Shown here piece by piece: positions 22,156 through 33,430 of a stretch of DNA of 64,000 nucleotides. The position numbers and the translations under genes were made by a program. Position 1 is the stretch's first letter; each line of letters begins with the position of its first letter. This DNA is from Durusdinium trenchii (taxonomy: Eukaryota > Sar > Dinophyceae > Suessiales > Symbiodiniaceae): the NCBI GenBank assembly GCA_963970005.1, contig CAXAMN010005402.1:171624-235623 (forward strand), given 5' to 3'. The notes beneath the pieces are model-generated. The model was not told where the DNA came from, ran no database searches, and saw only the letters and a list, made by a program, of their open reading frames with translations.

Positions 22156-23390
22156 AGAGGGTCCTGATGGTAAATCGTAAAAACTAAGCGACCTGTGGCC
22201 CGGGAGAGTGGAAGGAAAGAGTATGTAGAAAAGAAGGGTGACTCAAACGACCGTTTGTTTTGACTTGCAGACATGTTTGCTGAAGCAAGAAACCAGCAAG
22301 AGTAACCGAAGCGAGATTTCAGTACCAGAGCAACGCACCGAAGCAAGATCGCAGCAACAAAGCATTTCTAGTAAGTGGTTTCACCACCTCCGTTGTAGCA
22401 GCAGGTCTAGAAAACCACACCTATATGTACAATTGCAACAAAAAAGTGTTCAACTATATTCCTACATCCGTCAAAACAAACGCACTTTCCACAGAGGCCA
22501 CGCAAAACAAAACCGCGTGGCACAGCAACATGACAAACGCCATTTGGCCACACGGTGTGCAACAAACCAGATACAACAGCGTAACATTAAGCGTCGCGTG
22601 CGCCGCCAATCACCCAGGTTGAATCAGCACTGCAACGCCGTTTGGCAGCCATCTGTGGACTTTGCAGAGTCCAAACTCCCGGTCTCGCGATAATAAAGGC
22701 TTCAACCACTGGAGCGCGTTGGCCACCTGCTGCACAAAAATCAACTCTTTTCGAGGTCGGGTTCTCCGATGTTCGTGCAGCCCAAACCATCGACATCCAA
22801 GGTCGCACTGCTGGGGTCGCTCTAAGCAACCACTAGGACACCCCGACGAATCATATAACTTGATCAAATGCAGCGGTATGACTCCCGGCATTGCTCAAGC
22901 CATTCGAGACCTGTCATGAGTCATGGCTTCAACTGTCTGGACCCATCACTGCGCATTGAAACCCAACCCATTGTAGATCTTGACCTCTTGCTGCTACTTC
23001 CATGACGCATTCAATCCCAAGCTCCGCCACAGCCCTGTGTAACAAAGCGGGTGTTTGGAATGTCCTTCTTTTCGAAAGCGCCAAAACCAAAGACTGACAG
23101 TGGATCATCCATGTAGCAATAGACATCTGCTTCAAAACTTTTCATGGTGGCCTGACCAGGCAGCATAGCTGTCGCTGCAACACGGGACCACACTGTTGCT
23201 ACGCCGAAGACAGCGCAGGTACTGACAAAATAATATATACCTCTGATTAGTCTAGACCTATCAGTTCAATGCACTACTCCGAAACCATTGACTGTTGCTG
23301 CCCACCAGCTGTAGGAATCCGTGCGCCACATCTGAAACACGTGGACGGGTTCTCTCTCTCTCTCTCTCTCTTTCTTTTTGTTTTCTCTCT
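22156..23390. other. Non-coding stretch
   Basis: No gene supported. 22477-22534 is a diverged copy of a segment at 55491-55542 (both contain CAAACGCACTT and GGCACAGC-ACAT), so it belongs to a dispersed repeat. A CT dinucleotide run lies at about 23351-23372. Confidence 0.45.
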
Positions 23391-25752
23391 TCAACGAGGA
23401 GTCATTGCTCCAGCCACGGCCTCTGGCCAAAAGTGGCGCTCCCACCGCCACCGCAAGGCCCATCTCAAGGGCTGCTCGAGATGCCAAAGCGCAGCTTGCG
23501 TTGCGCTCCAGGTGGGCTGCAAACCACCGCAAGCGAGGCCAGCCGTTCCTCCAAACGCGAATGCTTCTTGCATCGGCCACACTCCACCTGTGAGCCTCGC
23601 TGGGCCGACTGGTGGGACGGATGAGGTTTGCCCCCTTCCTTGAAGTCCTCACATGGCTCAAAGGGGCCATGATGCCGGCGTGGCGTGCTCTGCAATGCTA
23701 GCTTCTTTGCTGCACTTCTTGCTGAGTTTCAACCAGCAGTTGCCGCACTTGATGTGACTCGCTGTCAACTTCCAAGCATGGCCACCCTCAAGGTCCTTGT
23801 CATTGACCACTTCTTCCATCAGGGCCTTCAACTTGACCTCTGGCTTGCCGGCACACCTCTCCTGAGATTCGCGGCCAATCTCATCATGAATGGAGCGGGC
23901 CTTAATGCGCTTGTGGCACTCCACCCTTGCGCAACTTTACCCAGGAACTCGAGGCATCTTGCTGGCCTTTCCATCATGTCAAGCAAGGGCCCAAACTCGG
24001 ACGCTAACTATATATATATATATATCTTCAATCTCCGACTGCTGAAGCAACTGATGAACCAGTTTGATAGCCTGTGTTTCCAAAAGGGACCTGGTTCAGC
24101 ATGGAAGGCACCAAGCCAGCTCCAGACCCTGAGTACACAGTTGGCGAAACATCGATTGCCAGGGTTCTGCATCACCGGGAATGCCCCTCTCATAGCCACT
24201 AGGCACGCCGGCCTCAACATCAGCGCGGTGAAGATGAATACGCACATGTTGCACTAACTCGGCTGGCTTTGAGCGTATTGAAGTCCGTGGCATCAGCTAC
24301 TGCAAGAACCTGGCCACAGAGGGAGCAAGTGCATCAATCAACTCTCCCGGTGTATGGATCTTGGCCATCAATGGTTTGACATCTTCCGCAGGCCTTTTGC
24401 CTCCTCCCAACAAAGTCAGCTGACCAGAAGGATGCTTTGCTGCCCAGGTCCCGAAAGTAGCAGTCTCGCCCTGGAGCTGCCGGTGCCTGGTCACAGTTGC
24501 ATCCATTGATCATGCTGACATCCTCACCATCATCCATAGTCTGCCCACACCCAGCAGGCCAACGAGTGTCCAGATCACCCGCTATCACCGCAGTAGGTTC
24601 TACAAATTGGCAAGAGTTGCATCAACCCTTAATTACTTGCGAGGGAAATGGTGATGCATATTGACGTTCTCCCCCAACATACGGCTGCGTTCCTTGAAGC
24701 CACGCACAGTTCACATTGTCAAAGATCTCAACTGGAGGCCCTTCGTCAAATTCACCCTGATGCTCAAACTCAACTTTTGCAGAGCCCTTCTCCGGGCCAC
24801 TAAAAAGACATCACAAGATCTCCACAGTCAAAAAATTCCAATTTGTTTGATTGGTCCCTCTGTCTGTTCCAACAGGACCTCTTCACTGTGAAAGGACTGC
24901 TCACTTTTTCAACTCCTCCCAGAAGCAGCTGCAGAGTGCTACCCACTCTTGGGGGTATCTTCTGCCATCTTGCGGCGCTCAGCCAATGTCTCTTTCTGCT
25001 GATCACTGTTGAAGATGATGCCAGCTTGCCCCATGGCCTTCAACTCCGTGACCTGGGGTCAAGACATGCTCCGGAGCCTGTGACGGTGGGATCGCCTTCT
25101 CTTTCAGCTGCTTCATATTCAGCTGATTGGTCTCCAAGTTGCGTGTGTTCTGTGTCAATTGATTCCTGCACCGTTTTTCAGCTCATCCAACAAAATCTTG
25201 TAGTGGTCCTTGGCCTGGTTGACCTTTTTCTGTAAGGTCTGCTTGCGGTGTGACAGCTGACGAAGTTCTCCCACAGTGGCCTTGAGTTGACCTGTCAGGT
25301 CCACCTCTGCCGGCTTGGTCGGTGTCACCACTGCTTCAACGTCCTGGTGGCGGGTCAATCTGTCCTCGATCCCTTCCTCGAGGTCGACGATGAGCCCTTT
25401 TGGATGGGTAGTCTTGAGGGCCGTCTGCGTCGGCCAAGGTGTGCCGCACTTGTTGCACCCTCACCTCTTGGAACTCACCCTGTCGAGTTTGAGCCACAGC
25501 AGAAAGTCCTTGGCATAGCCACCCCAGGCCATAGAAACCATCCCGTCCCCCTCGACAATCTCGGTAACTAGCAAAGGTGCCGGTGCCCTCTTGGTAGGTC
25601 ACACCAAAGGGCTCGGCAAGGTTGAAGCACCAGTGCCCTGGGAGATCTCGGGCTCCACCAACAAAGCGTGAGACAGTTTGAGCCGAAATCTTGAGCCACG
25701 CAGCCACTCTCTCTCTCTCTCTCTCAGGCGGCGCACTGTCCCTCCCCATCAA
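23391..25752 (-). pseudogene. Degenerate ORF1-like retroelement gene (zinc finger, coiled coil, USP-like Cys box)
   Basis: Minus-strand coding traces are spread over three frames. In 5-prime to 3-prime order they show CNKCGTPWPTQ (zinc-ribbon-like pair, near 25430), a heptad-rich section with VGELRQLSHRKQTLQKKV (25155-25358), and QNPGNRCFANCVLRVWSWLG (near 24150-24190). The last matches the catalytic cysteine box of ubiquitin-specific proteases. C-terminal Cys pairs follow (HIKCGNCWLKLSKK and VECGRCKKHSRLEE). The order recalls ORF1 proteins of algal LINEs. No ORF2 follows, so this is an isolated decayed fragment. The peptidase assignment rests on one motif. Confidence 0.4.
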
Positions 25753-26938
25753 ATATTATATAGACCGGGATATATATATATATATATACAAATAAAGTAT
25801 TTATGTGTCTATCTTTTCGCAGTTTAACTATGCAGCCAATCCTTGTGAGCTTTGCTTCTGATCCAGGCGGTCTTCCATCACGACACCTTCAATTCTGAAT
25901 GCTTGCGCCGCTGCTGTGTTGGCTTCAGTTTGCGGAATCAATAGGCACTGTAATGCATCCTCTCAACAATCTTGATTTGCTTCTTCGGCCTCTGTCTGCG
26001 TCTCTCCAGCCTGCGTCTCTCTCGGATATTTGTCTGATCTTAGCACTGTGACTCTTCCATGCTCGTCAGAAATTCCTGCCTTGTGCGGCCTTGTGTAAGT
26101 CCGACAAGGCGGCACTATGTGCCCGTGATCAAGTTTGTCACATAAATCAAGACCTCTCTTCAAGCCTTCGTCTGTCAATATGTCCCAACTATAAAAAATC
26201 AGCATGCGGAGGTAGGTTATACATCGTCATGAGAGGATTCACGATAGTTGTAGGTAGCTGCATCGCGCAATGCAGTAGGGAATGGGCTTTTCGGATGGCA
26301 AGGTCATCATCATGATCAAGCTGGGCCCTCTGACACGAATCAGAAAGAAAAACGTTTTCAGCCTGTCATTGCTACTTTACCTCAACATTGCAAGAAATAT
26401 ATAATTGCCCAAGAAGGATTCCCCACAATATCCTACAAAAAGAAAATTTTGAGGGGCTGGGTGATCGATCGCGATCTTTGATGCTTAGACGCTGTAGAGG
26501 CTGGTGGTGATTGAGAGTGACCCAGCGTGCTACTGCAATGCGACTTTGCCGCCGCTTTCATTGAGATCCGATTCGTCCGCGTCGCTCTTTCGAGCGAATG
26601 GTTTCCGGTCCTTCATGCACGTCCAAATCCAAGGTTTGGAAGTAGGCCGCGGCTTTGGGATTCGCCAAGACCTTGGACAACCTGGACATCGAAAGTCCGA
26701 AAGGGAGCTGACTCACCGCTACTCTCACCACTAGAACCCCCCGACAGCAAGGAAAAACATGCCATACACGGTCACTACTACTGGCGGTTTACTTGGAAGA
26801 ATAATTATTGAACTTGACATGCAATACAGCTTATGCACCTCATGAAGCTTGTCTTAAATAAAATTATGAGTAGTATACTACATTGCGTTAAAATGCATGT
26901 TACTGTAATGGATTTTATCTGTAGAAAGAGTTGAAGGT
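25753..26938. other. Non-coding stretch
   Basis: It starts with TA and CT microsatellites (about 25711-25790). No recognisable gene. The last five bases before the Copia-2 LTR are AAGGT, which also precede the right LTR internally. Confidence 0.45.
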
Positions 26939-27105
26939 TGAAAGATGACACGCACAAAACGAGAAGTGTCGCATTTCGATGTGCATTCAGGTTCACTGAC
27001 ATACCTAAGGCAACAGCTGCCTTTTTCGCTCAAGTGCCAGAAACGTGGTGGCGGCGGATCGTTCGTGATCGATCGTACGAGCCATTGTTCTTGGTGCTTT
27101 CACCA
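26939..27105 (+). repeat. Copia-2 5-prime LTR (167 bp)
   Basis: It runs TGAAAGATGACAC to GTGCTTTCACCA and pairs with 35014-35177. The two differ by four substitutions and one 3-bp indel, about 97% identity by hand count. Ends show TGAAAG/CTTTCA inverted symmetry. A 22-base stretch at 27013-27034 ending GCTCAAG matches the dinoflagellate spliced leader at 17 of 22 positions. The open frame through the LTR is probably incidental. Confidence 0.92.
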
Positions 27106-27121
27106 GGTTATGAGCCCAAGG
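27106..27121 (+). promoter_or_regulatory. Copia-2 primer-binding site, tRNA anticodon-arm type
   Basis: Directly after the LTR comes GGTTATGAGCCCAAGG. Its complement (CTTGGGCTCATAACC) reads as the anticodon arm of a tRNA with loop CTCATAA and anticodon CAT. The Drosophila copia element has the closely similar GGTTATGGGCCCAG at this place and primes from a cut initiator-tRNA half. So Copia-2 probably uses a half of initiator tRNA-Met. Confidence 0.75.
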
Positions 27122-27561
27122 TCTCGCTGAAGGATCTTGGGTGTGTGACTAAGGCCGCTCATGATCCAGCAACGCAGGCGAAAAGCCACGAAGGAAGAGC
27201 TGGAAAGAGGCCAAAAAGAAATGGAAGCAGCACATCGAAGGCTAGAAAGGCAGAGGTTGGAGGGTGATGAACTCCCCTAGAAGACCAGAAAGAGGGAGAA
27301 GTGGAAGAAGGGTAGGGTCCGAAAAGGGAAAAAGGCCCCAAGAGACTCCATCCACCGCCGCTCCAGGAGCCCCTGATGACAGCAGGACTCGAGTGTCTGA
27401 ATCCTCAACAGCCAAGACCCCACAACCAAGCGCAAGGACTCCGTTGAAGGCCGCTTCATCAAGGACACCGCCAAGACCTCAACCGGTGGAAGATGGAAAG
27501 GCCGTTGAAGAAGAAAGTGAAGAGGTGAAGACTCCAGAAGACCAAATCGAAGAAGGAAGTT

Positions 27562-29380
27562 ATGGGTGGTGGGAAGGGAGGCAAAAGGTCAGAAGAAGGA
27601 CCGGTGGACGGACAACGTGAGCCGTTCATGGTCTCCATGGCCACACCTCCTGAAGAAGCACTGCCACTTTTCTCGCGAGAGCAAATTCATGATTTGCATT
27701 CTATGTACCAACAAGCCCCACTCCTCTATCCAAGCTTCCAGACACCTCAGTCCGTCGCTCGGCCTGTCGAACGCCCACCGTTCTTGAAGAAAGATGAAAG
27801 AGAAGGTGTAAGAAGGTTGAGGCTGGAAGAACAAAGAGAAGAAGAGCTGAAGGGCCTGGAAGAAAGGATGAGGCTCGATCGGGCCGAAAGGGATGAACTG
27901 ACCCTTCAACTGCAGTACCTGATGAGGGAGAACCAGCAGCTGAAGAATCAAGCTCTCGGTTCGTATGCTGCAGAACGAAGGAAGGAAGAAAAGGAAGCGT
28001 TGGCAAGTCTCCAATTCCAGGCGATCATGGATAAAAATCGCCGGCTGAAGGGTCAAATTGAACATCTCGCCTTTCAGCAGGAGTCAAAACAAGAAGAAGG
28101 CCTCTTTGCAACACCGGTCGGCAGTTCAGGCTTAGATGATGAAGCTCGCAAGGCAGAAGAACAGCGAGGACACCATGAAGAAGGAGGAGCTGAAGGAGGC
28201 ACGACAGGGAAAGGAACAGGGGGAAAAAAGAAAGAGACCCAAGCCAATGATGGTCTACCTCCCCAAACTGTCGATGTCATTTTGAAGCTCCTCCAAGGGA
28301 TGCAGGACATCCAAAAGTTGGTGAAAGGAAACCAAACGGGAGATGGAGATGAAGGAGGAGGACAACCAGAGTTGGTTCAATTCGAAGGGGAGTTGAACTT
28401 CCAAGGCTCCCAGAATGGTCACCAGAGACAGGACCAATCGATTTTTCTGATTGGCTTTTGGTCATCCAACCACTCATGGGTGACCTTAGCAGCACCTCAG
28501 AAGAATGGTGGCAGCTCGGTCCTGGTATGACTCCCACATGAACAAGACCCCTCTGGAACGACTCCAACATCATCCAGTTGCACCACCACTTCTCCAGCAA
28601 AAGAAGTGGGCAAGGTTGGAACGTCGAGCATCGTCCTTGCTCTTAGCCGCCATCCCCGACGGCCTGAGAGAAGAAGTTGTATCTTCAAGGTCATTGACCA
28701 CGCTCGGTATCCTTACCAAGGGCATGACACAATATCAACCCGGTGGCTTGGCCGAGAAATCAGCCATTCTAGCTGCCTTGGAAAGTCCCCAAGAAGCTCA
28801 GAGCATTGCAGGTGGTGTCACCACTCTTCGCCGCTGGCTTCGATGGAAGAGGAGGGCAGAGGAGCTGGGAGTGTCAATCCCAGATGCCACAATACTTGTA
28901 AAAGGCCTGGGAAAGCTCATGAAGAAGTTGAGTGCGACCTATGCCGACTTGAACTTCAGGTTGCAGTTGACCAGGAATCAACTGATGGTGGACACCGTGC
29001 CCAGTCAGGACTCCGTCACCAAGTACTCGCTGCACCTTCTAGCCGAGCTGGAACCATGGGGCATCAGGCCAGAAAGAAAGACCTTCCTCAAGAGCCTCCA
29101 AAGATCAAGAAGTTGAACAGCATCTAAAGAGGCGAGAAACAAGGAAGAAAAAGAAGCAGAAGCCAAAGAAAAAGGAAGATGCCGCTTCTATCTCTCAGAG
29201 GCGGGATGCCGAAGAGGAAAGACGTGCACCTACTCGCACGATCAAAAAGACGAAAAGAAGAGATGCTGGAACTGTGGAAGCCCAGACCACATGTCACCAG
29301 CTTGCACTCGTCCCAAGGAAGTCAAAGACCCCTCAAAGCCGAAGATGTCCAAGGTTGAGAAGGGGAAAGAAGGGAAAGAT
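27562..29380 (+). pseudogene. Copia-2 gag with CCCH and CCHC zinc fingers
   Basis: The N-terminal section (27562-28440) is charged and strongly coiled-coil, for example LRLEEQREEELKGLEERM. After frame changes near 28420 and 28520 the capsid-like part reads DWLLVIQPLMGDLSSTSEEW, then KWARLERRASSLLLAAIP and GLAEKSAILAALESPQEA. Near 29178-29330 a third frame holds a CCCH finger, C-x8-C-x5-C-x3-H (CRFYLSEAGCRRGKTCTYSH), and a CCHC knuckle (CWNCGSPDHMSPAC). Both would bind RNA. CCCH fingers are uncommon in Gag. A stop follows, and the protease is in another frame. Confidence 0.82.
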
Positions 29381-29425
29381 TAGGTAAAAGAAGAAGAGGA
29401 AGGTGGAGGATCAGTCCAGCCCAGT

Positions 29426-29900
29426 GTGAAAGATCTGTTGGAAGAAGCCAATAAGATGCTCAAGTCGCTGAACTCATCTCCCTCGTCCTCGACCTCGTCT
29501 CCGACAGCACAAGAAGGAGACGAAAGACAAGAAGTCATGGAGAGACAAGATGCTCAATTCGTTGCGTCAAAAGGCCTTCCAGTTGATGAGGTTGAAAAAG
29601 GGAGAAAGGGCTGGCTTGCTGGACAGTGGAGCCATCCATCCACTTCGCCCAATCAAAAGGGGCGAAAAGAAAGACCTGTATGAGAAGGTTCAAGTGGCCC
29701 TAGCAGATGGCCAGACAACCTGGCTCCCGATCACTCCAGGGGGAGTCATGCTCTCAGAAGACCAAGATATCGAGCCGATCATCCCCATGGGACTCTTGAC
29801 GAAGCAGCTCAACATAGCTCAACTGTCAGGTCACATGGACCAGAGGGAAATTGGAGGTTGTACACCCCACCCATGGACTTCTTCCAGTACAAGACTGTGA
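29426..29900 (+). pseudogene. Copia-2 aspartic protease
   Basis: The active-site loop AGLLDSGAIHPLRP (D-S-G-A) lies near 29610-29655 in the frame 29550-29900. It is followed by VQVALADGQTTWLPITPGG, which fits the flap region of Copia proteases. A serine-rich linker in another frame (29426-29540) precedes it. The frame is lost after about 29840, before the methyltransferase-like domain. Confidence 0.8.
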
Positions 29901-30028
29901 CGGCTGCCCACAGGTCCCGAAGAAGTTGGCCCTCCAATTGATCGATGAGTTGGAGCAGGTAAAAAAGGGAAGTTGAGAAGATTGAGAGGTTCAAGGAAGT
30001 TGAGAAGTTTGAAGAAGAAGTTAAGTGG

Positions 30029-30790
30029 ATGAAAGATCTGGTTGCATCTCACCCTGTGCTATCATCTCTCCCAGAGGAGATCAAGCAGGAGCTTGTTGTG
30101 CAGCCAGGAGAAGGGAGTCAACTTCCGGCCAACCGAAGGAAGCGGAAGAAGATGAAGAAACATGGATTTGTCATCCACCTGTACTCCGGTCCAGATGAAG
30201 GTTTCACTCTTGGACGCGCATGGCAACAGATCGGGGGAAGAGAAGCCGATCTCTTGGAAGTCGACCTGAACAGAGGTCAAGATCACGATATGCTGAAGCC
30301 CGGAGGAGTCTATGGAGCACTGTTGGCAGCAGTGCTGACAGGCCAAGCCAAGGGCCTGGTCGGAGGACCCAATTGCCGCACAAGATCAGTCCCTGGTGTT
30401 GAACCCCCCAGACCAATCCGGCGATGGGACGGTGAAGAGTTCGGCATTCAAGATGCCACGGAGGAGGAAAAGAAAAAGTTGTGGGAGGATGATGTTCTGA
30501 TGTGGAGGATGATTTTCTTGGGCATCGTCGGAACCTACCTCCGACAAGCTCGCAAGGAGCCAGATCCCTTCATCTTCAGCTTGGAGCAACCCGCATCGCC
30601 CAAGGAGTACAAACCTGAAGTTGTGTCACTATGGGACACCACACAATGGGCAAGCCTAAAAGAAAGAACTTGGATGGAAGGAAACAACCTTCTCCCAGCG
30701 ACCACTTGGAGGAGCAGCCACAAAGCCCACTACCTTCGGGGGAAACCTGGAACTGCCCCCCGAGGACTTTGCATTGAAGTCTTTGGATGA
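30029..30790 (+). pseudogene. Copia-2 methyltransferase-like domain between protease and integrase
   Basis: An intact open stretch of about 250 aa. It starts with a basic linker, then FVIHLYSGPDEGFTLGRAW (Rossmann motif I-like), LLEVDLNRGQDHDML (acidic end of strand 2), LVGGPNCRTRSVPG (a P-x-C loop like motif IV of C5 methyltransferases) and FIFSLEQPASPKEY (E-x-P, motif VI-like), ending VVSLWDTTQWASL. The domain occupies the same place as in Copia-1. Sequence similarity between the two is limited to the motif pattern. Whether it binds SAM or modifies anything is unknown. It may be an inactive relative. The reading frame changes just before the integrase. Confidence 0.62.
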
Positions 30791-32260
30791 CCGTCGAGTG
30801 GAGCATTCGTGGCAACTTGCAAGGTGGCCGCCTGGACTCATGAATATGGTGGCACGAGCCCTTCTTTACCAAGTCTTCCATCAAGGACCAAAGACAAAGG
30901 CCCTATCATGGGAAGAGCACTTGGCATTCGGCCACACACCATCACGAAGAGACTGCAAAACATGTCAGGAGAACATGCAGCAGATTGCAGCAGTGTAATC
31001 CACACAGAAGAGTTCCAAACCTAGTAGCAGGCGTTCTGTCACTGGACACAGCTGGACCATTGACTCCCGCTTTTGACCAAGGTGGCCATATGTCCAGGTA
31101 TTTTTTGGCTGGAGCGTTCACTTGGGCCATTCCAAAGGACTCCAAAAGGTCTGGGGAAGAAAAGGAAGAAAAAGAAGAAGAAGGACTGGAAGAAGAATAT
31201 CCCCAGATTGAAGCAGAAAAGAACGAAGGAGAAGTTGAACCAGAAGAAAAACGAAAGAGAAGATGAGATTGAAGGTGAAGAGGAAAAGCAAGAAGCCCAG
31301 AAGGAGACCATCTCCGATGCAGAAGAAAGAGAGGGAAGGCCGTTGGAATACAACGGAGAAGATCTGGTCCCATGGGGAGTTGGCGACCCTCCTAAGGAGG
31401 CAAGTTCCGAGCCTCCTGATGACTTTGAGATCAAGACCTTCCACCTCGCTCTGCCGATGCTTTCGAAGAAATCATTAGAGGTCACCAAAACGGCCATGGA
31501 AATGGTTCTCCGACTGAGGATGGATGGGTACACCGTAAACCACATCCATGCAGATCAAGGCCACGAGTTCGCAGGCAATTTTGCAGCTTGGTGCAGAAAG
31601 AGGGGAATCCTGTTGACCAAAACAGCAGGAGACGAACCCCAGTCAAACGGCAGAGCTGAAGCCACGGTCAAAAAGACCAAGACGATGATCCGAAAAGCCC
31701 TTCACCACGGAGGAAAAGATGCAAAGTGGTGGCCCTGGGCAGCGAGATATGTCAATGAGGTCTTGCGATGCCATCGAATCTACGAGACTCCCAGCTTTCC
31801 AACGTTTATGGAAAGTGTCATGGTCAGGAAAAGAAGATGGCAGAAGGAAGATCTTGGCCCCACAGTGGAAGAGGTGAAGTACCTTGCTCCATCGGTGGAA
31901 AACCACGGGCACTGGATCGTCAAAGAAGGTGAAGCGCCTCGTCTAACCAGGTGCATTATGAAGAAGTTGGACGAGAAGCCATCAGAAGCTTATTGGATAG
32001 CCCTAGAACGAGATCTTCTCGATGGACTGACCTTGAGACGAAGGTTGAGGCAGAAAACCACCATCAAGGTGATTCAAGGGCTATGGAAGCAAGAAGAAGA
32101 AGATCAAAAGAAGAAAGAAAGGGCCAAGGTCAAAAGGTTGTTGGAGGACGAAATGATGAAGATTCCCGAAGACGACCCAGAATTGGCCGTGTGCTCAATC
32201 CTCCTCGTTGGCCGGATGAAGAAGTTCATCGAGGAAGGAGTGAATGAAGAAGAGGAGGAG
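30774..32260 (+). pseudogene. Copia-2 integrase
   Basis: The HHCC-like module reads SWEEHLAFGHTPSRRDCKTC (30900-30966). The catalytic core has D in LSLDTAGPLTPAF (about 31040), D in IHADQGHEF (about 31550) and E in NGRAEATVKKTK (about 31650), so the DDE triad is present. A frame change near 31080-31260 separates the first aspartate from the rest. The C-terminal region (31800-32260) is long and charged and leads without a stop into reverse transcriptase. The section with PQSNGRAEATVKKTKTMIRK is the usual signature of integrase helix 4. Confidence 0.88.
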
Positions 32261-32280
32261 ATTCTCCAAACAAAGATAAT

Positions 32281-33430
32281 TTCACCAAAAGAGGTGGCAC
32301 GAGAATGGCTCAAATGGAAGCCATCGGCCGAAGATGAAGTCAACAGCCTGCTGGTTGAAAAGAATGCTATGGTCCCGCTTACTGCTGACCAGGTCCGTGA
32401 CTTCATCGACCAGGCGAAAAAGCGAGGACTGGAGGTTGAACTGATCCCTTCCAAACTGGTATTTGCCAAGAAACCAGGAAAAAAGGGAGGAAAAAGAAAG
32501 GTTCGATGGGTCATCTGTGGAAACTTCGAAACCAAGCAGCCGGATGAATCCAACTACTCCGGCGGTCGGCATTCAGAATCATGACTGGCAGCACGCTTTC
32601 AATGGGAAGGATCCAGTTTGGATGTCAAAACTGCCTTCCTGAATGCTGAGATGAACTTCCGGGAGGATGAACACCTCATGTTGATCTTGCTGCCCACCTT
32701 CTTCGTTGAGAGAGGATTCATGCAGCGTGACACCTACTAACTACCTACCTCAAAAGGCAGTCTATGGACTCAGGAGATCACCGCGATGAAGCCCTGAGGA
32801 ACTTCGAGATCGAAGCAGACTGCCAAGAAGAAGGAGGTGAAATGAAGAAAGAAAGATTTCGCCTCACGGCGTTGGACTCAGAACCCAACCTATGGCGAGT
32901 GGTGAAAGAAGATGATGAAGGTGTGGGGACTGGTCATGACCTACGTGGATGATCTGTTCATCACAGCCCCAATGGCCATCCGAAAGGCCATACAAGAGAA
33001 GATCCAAGAGAAGTGGTCGACATCTTCACCACAAGAAGTCACAGAAGTTCCCATCAAGTTCTTGGGAATGGAGGTGTCACGTGAGTGGGAAGAAGAACAT
33101 GGCCGCTATGCCTGGTTGATCTCTCAGGCATCCTATGTGGAAGACCTCCTAGGAAGTGAAGAAGAGAAGATCAATCCACGCAAGATCCCGATCACCAAGG
33201 ATCAAGCGAACATGGAAGCTGATGAAGATCCGCCCTCTCAAGCGGATGTCAGATCAGCCCAGAAAGTCGTGGGAGAATTGTTGTGGCTAGTCACAAGGAC
33301 TAGACCAGACATGATGTATGCAGTGGCTCGAATGGGGTCCAATGTCTTGAAGAAACCCCGTGCAGTCTTGGAAGCTGGAAGACAGGCCAAGGGATACCTC
33401 ATGAACACGAAGGACCTCGGCCTGAAGTAC
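32281..33430 (+). pseudogene. Copia-2 reverse transcriptase
   Basis: It starts in the integrase frame with LVFAKKPGKKGGKRKVRWVI (fingers, template grip). A second frame (32597-32735) gives motif A, SSLDVKTAFLNAEM. A third gives KAVYGLRRSP. A fourth (from 32912) gives the catalytic motif MTYVDDLFITAP with both aspartates intact, followed by the connection ELLWLVTRTRPDMMYAVA. The domain is therefore complete in content but broken by at least three frame changes and stops between 32575 and 32912. This is the best-preserved catalytic site among the three Copia copies together with Copia-3. Confidence 0.88.

Noticed and set aside
26938..27267. Open frame through the Copia-2 5-prime LTR
   Set aside because: It is repeated in the other LTR with a different end, has no domain, and simply reads LTR sequence. 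It is probably incidental.
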